A DNA stretch of 11,844 nt from Clostridia bacterium (GTDB lineage: Bacteria > Bacillota > Clostridia > Oscillospirales > CAG-272): contig JAFQNM010000256.1 of assembly GCA_017395885.1 (NCBI GenBank), positions 1 through 11,844 of the forward strand, given 5' to 3'. The position numbers and the translations under genes were made by a program. The stretch's first letter is position 1. Every line of letters begins with the position of its first letter. The notes beneath the pieces are model-generated. The model searched no databases and was not told the origin of the DNA. It saw only the letters and a program-made list of their open reading frames with translations. Below, in pieces: positions 11,840-11,844 of this stretch.

Positions 11840-11844
11840 AACAA

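Overview
The window looks like chromosomal DNA from a Gram-positive anaerobe of the class Clostridia (Bacillota), probably a gut or other fibre-degrading lineage. The grounds are strong AGGAGG-type ribosome binding sites, several TTG starts, textbook sigma-A promoters, a long-form HPF, PduL as phosphotransacylase and a secreted dockerin-bearing protein. The species cannot be named from the sequence alone.

Layout. The left edge (1-112, minus) is the N-terminus of an unidentified protein with a clear promoter and ribosome binding site. Between that promoter and a tRNA-Arg(CCG) gene (374-450, minus) lies a dense array of seven small hairpins (162-328). It ends exactly where a 21-bp bidirectional terminator stem (329-373) begins. 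From 586 to 2785 (plus) runs a housekeeping cluster: tsaE, tsaB (tRNA t6A modification), rpiB and an ADP-ribose pyrophosphatase-like Nudix gene. It is followed by about 330 bp without a gene but full of inverted repeats (2793-3013). A PAP2-like membrane protein (3114-3725, minus) comes next. Then come a membrane-anchored XRE-family regulator (4013-4600, plus), hpf (4741-5259, minus) and the divergent cca gene (5484-6824, plus). cca ends 4 bp from the convergent pgeF (6829-7617, minus). pduL (7678-8253, minus) sits just upstream of pgeF with an intrinsic terminator between them. The right third is a divergent pair: an AraC-family regulator (8359-9153, minus) and a large secreted protein (9332-11656, plus) with a signal peptide, an N-terminal dockerin and a DUF4838-type body. 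It is closed by a strong terminator. A further 17-bp perfect palindrome lies at the right edge.

How the parts work together. Most of the window is translation and tRNA housekeeping: t6A synthesis, CCA addition, ribosome hibernation and tRNA-Arg. Metabolic and repair enzymes (RpiB, Nudix, PduL, PgeF) are added to this. The accessory part is the AraC/dockerin-DUF4838 pair, which looks like a minimal regulator-plus-effector module for extracellular glycan use. The most unusual DNA is the hairpin array at 162-328. Its two arms have opposite orientation, its loops are mostly of the GNA/GNNA type known for very stable DNA mini-hairpins, and it contains two mutually exclusive long-range pairings.
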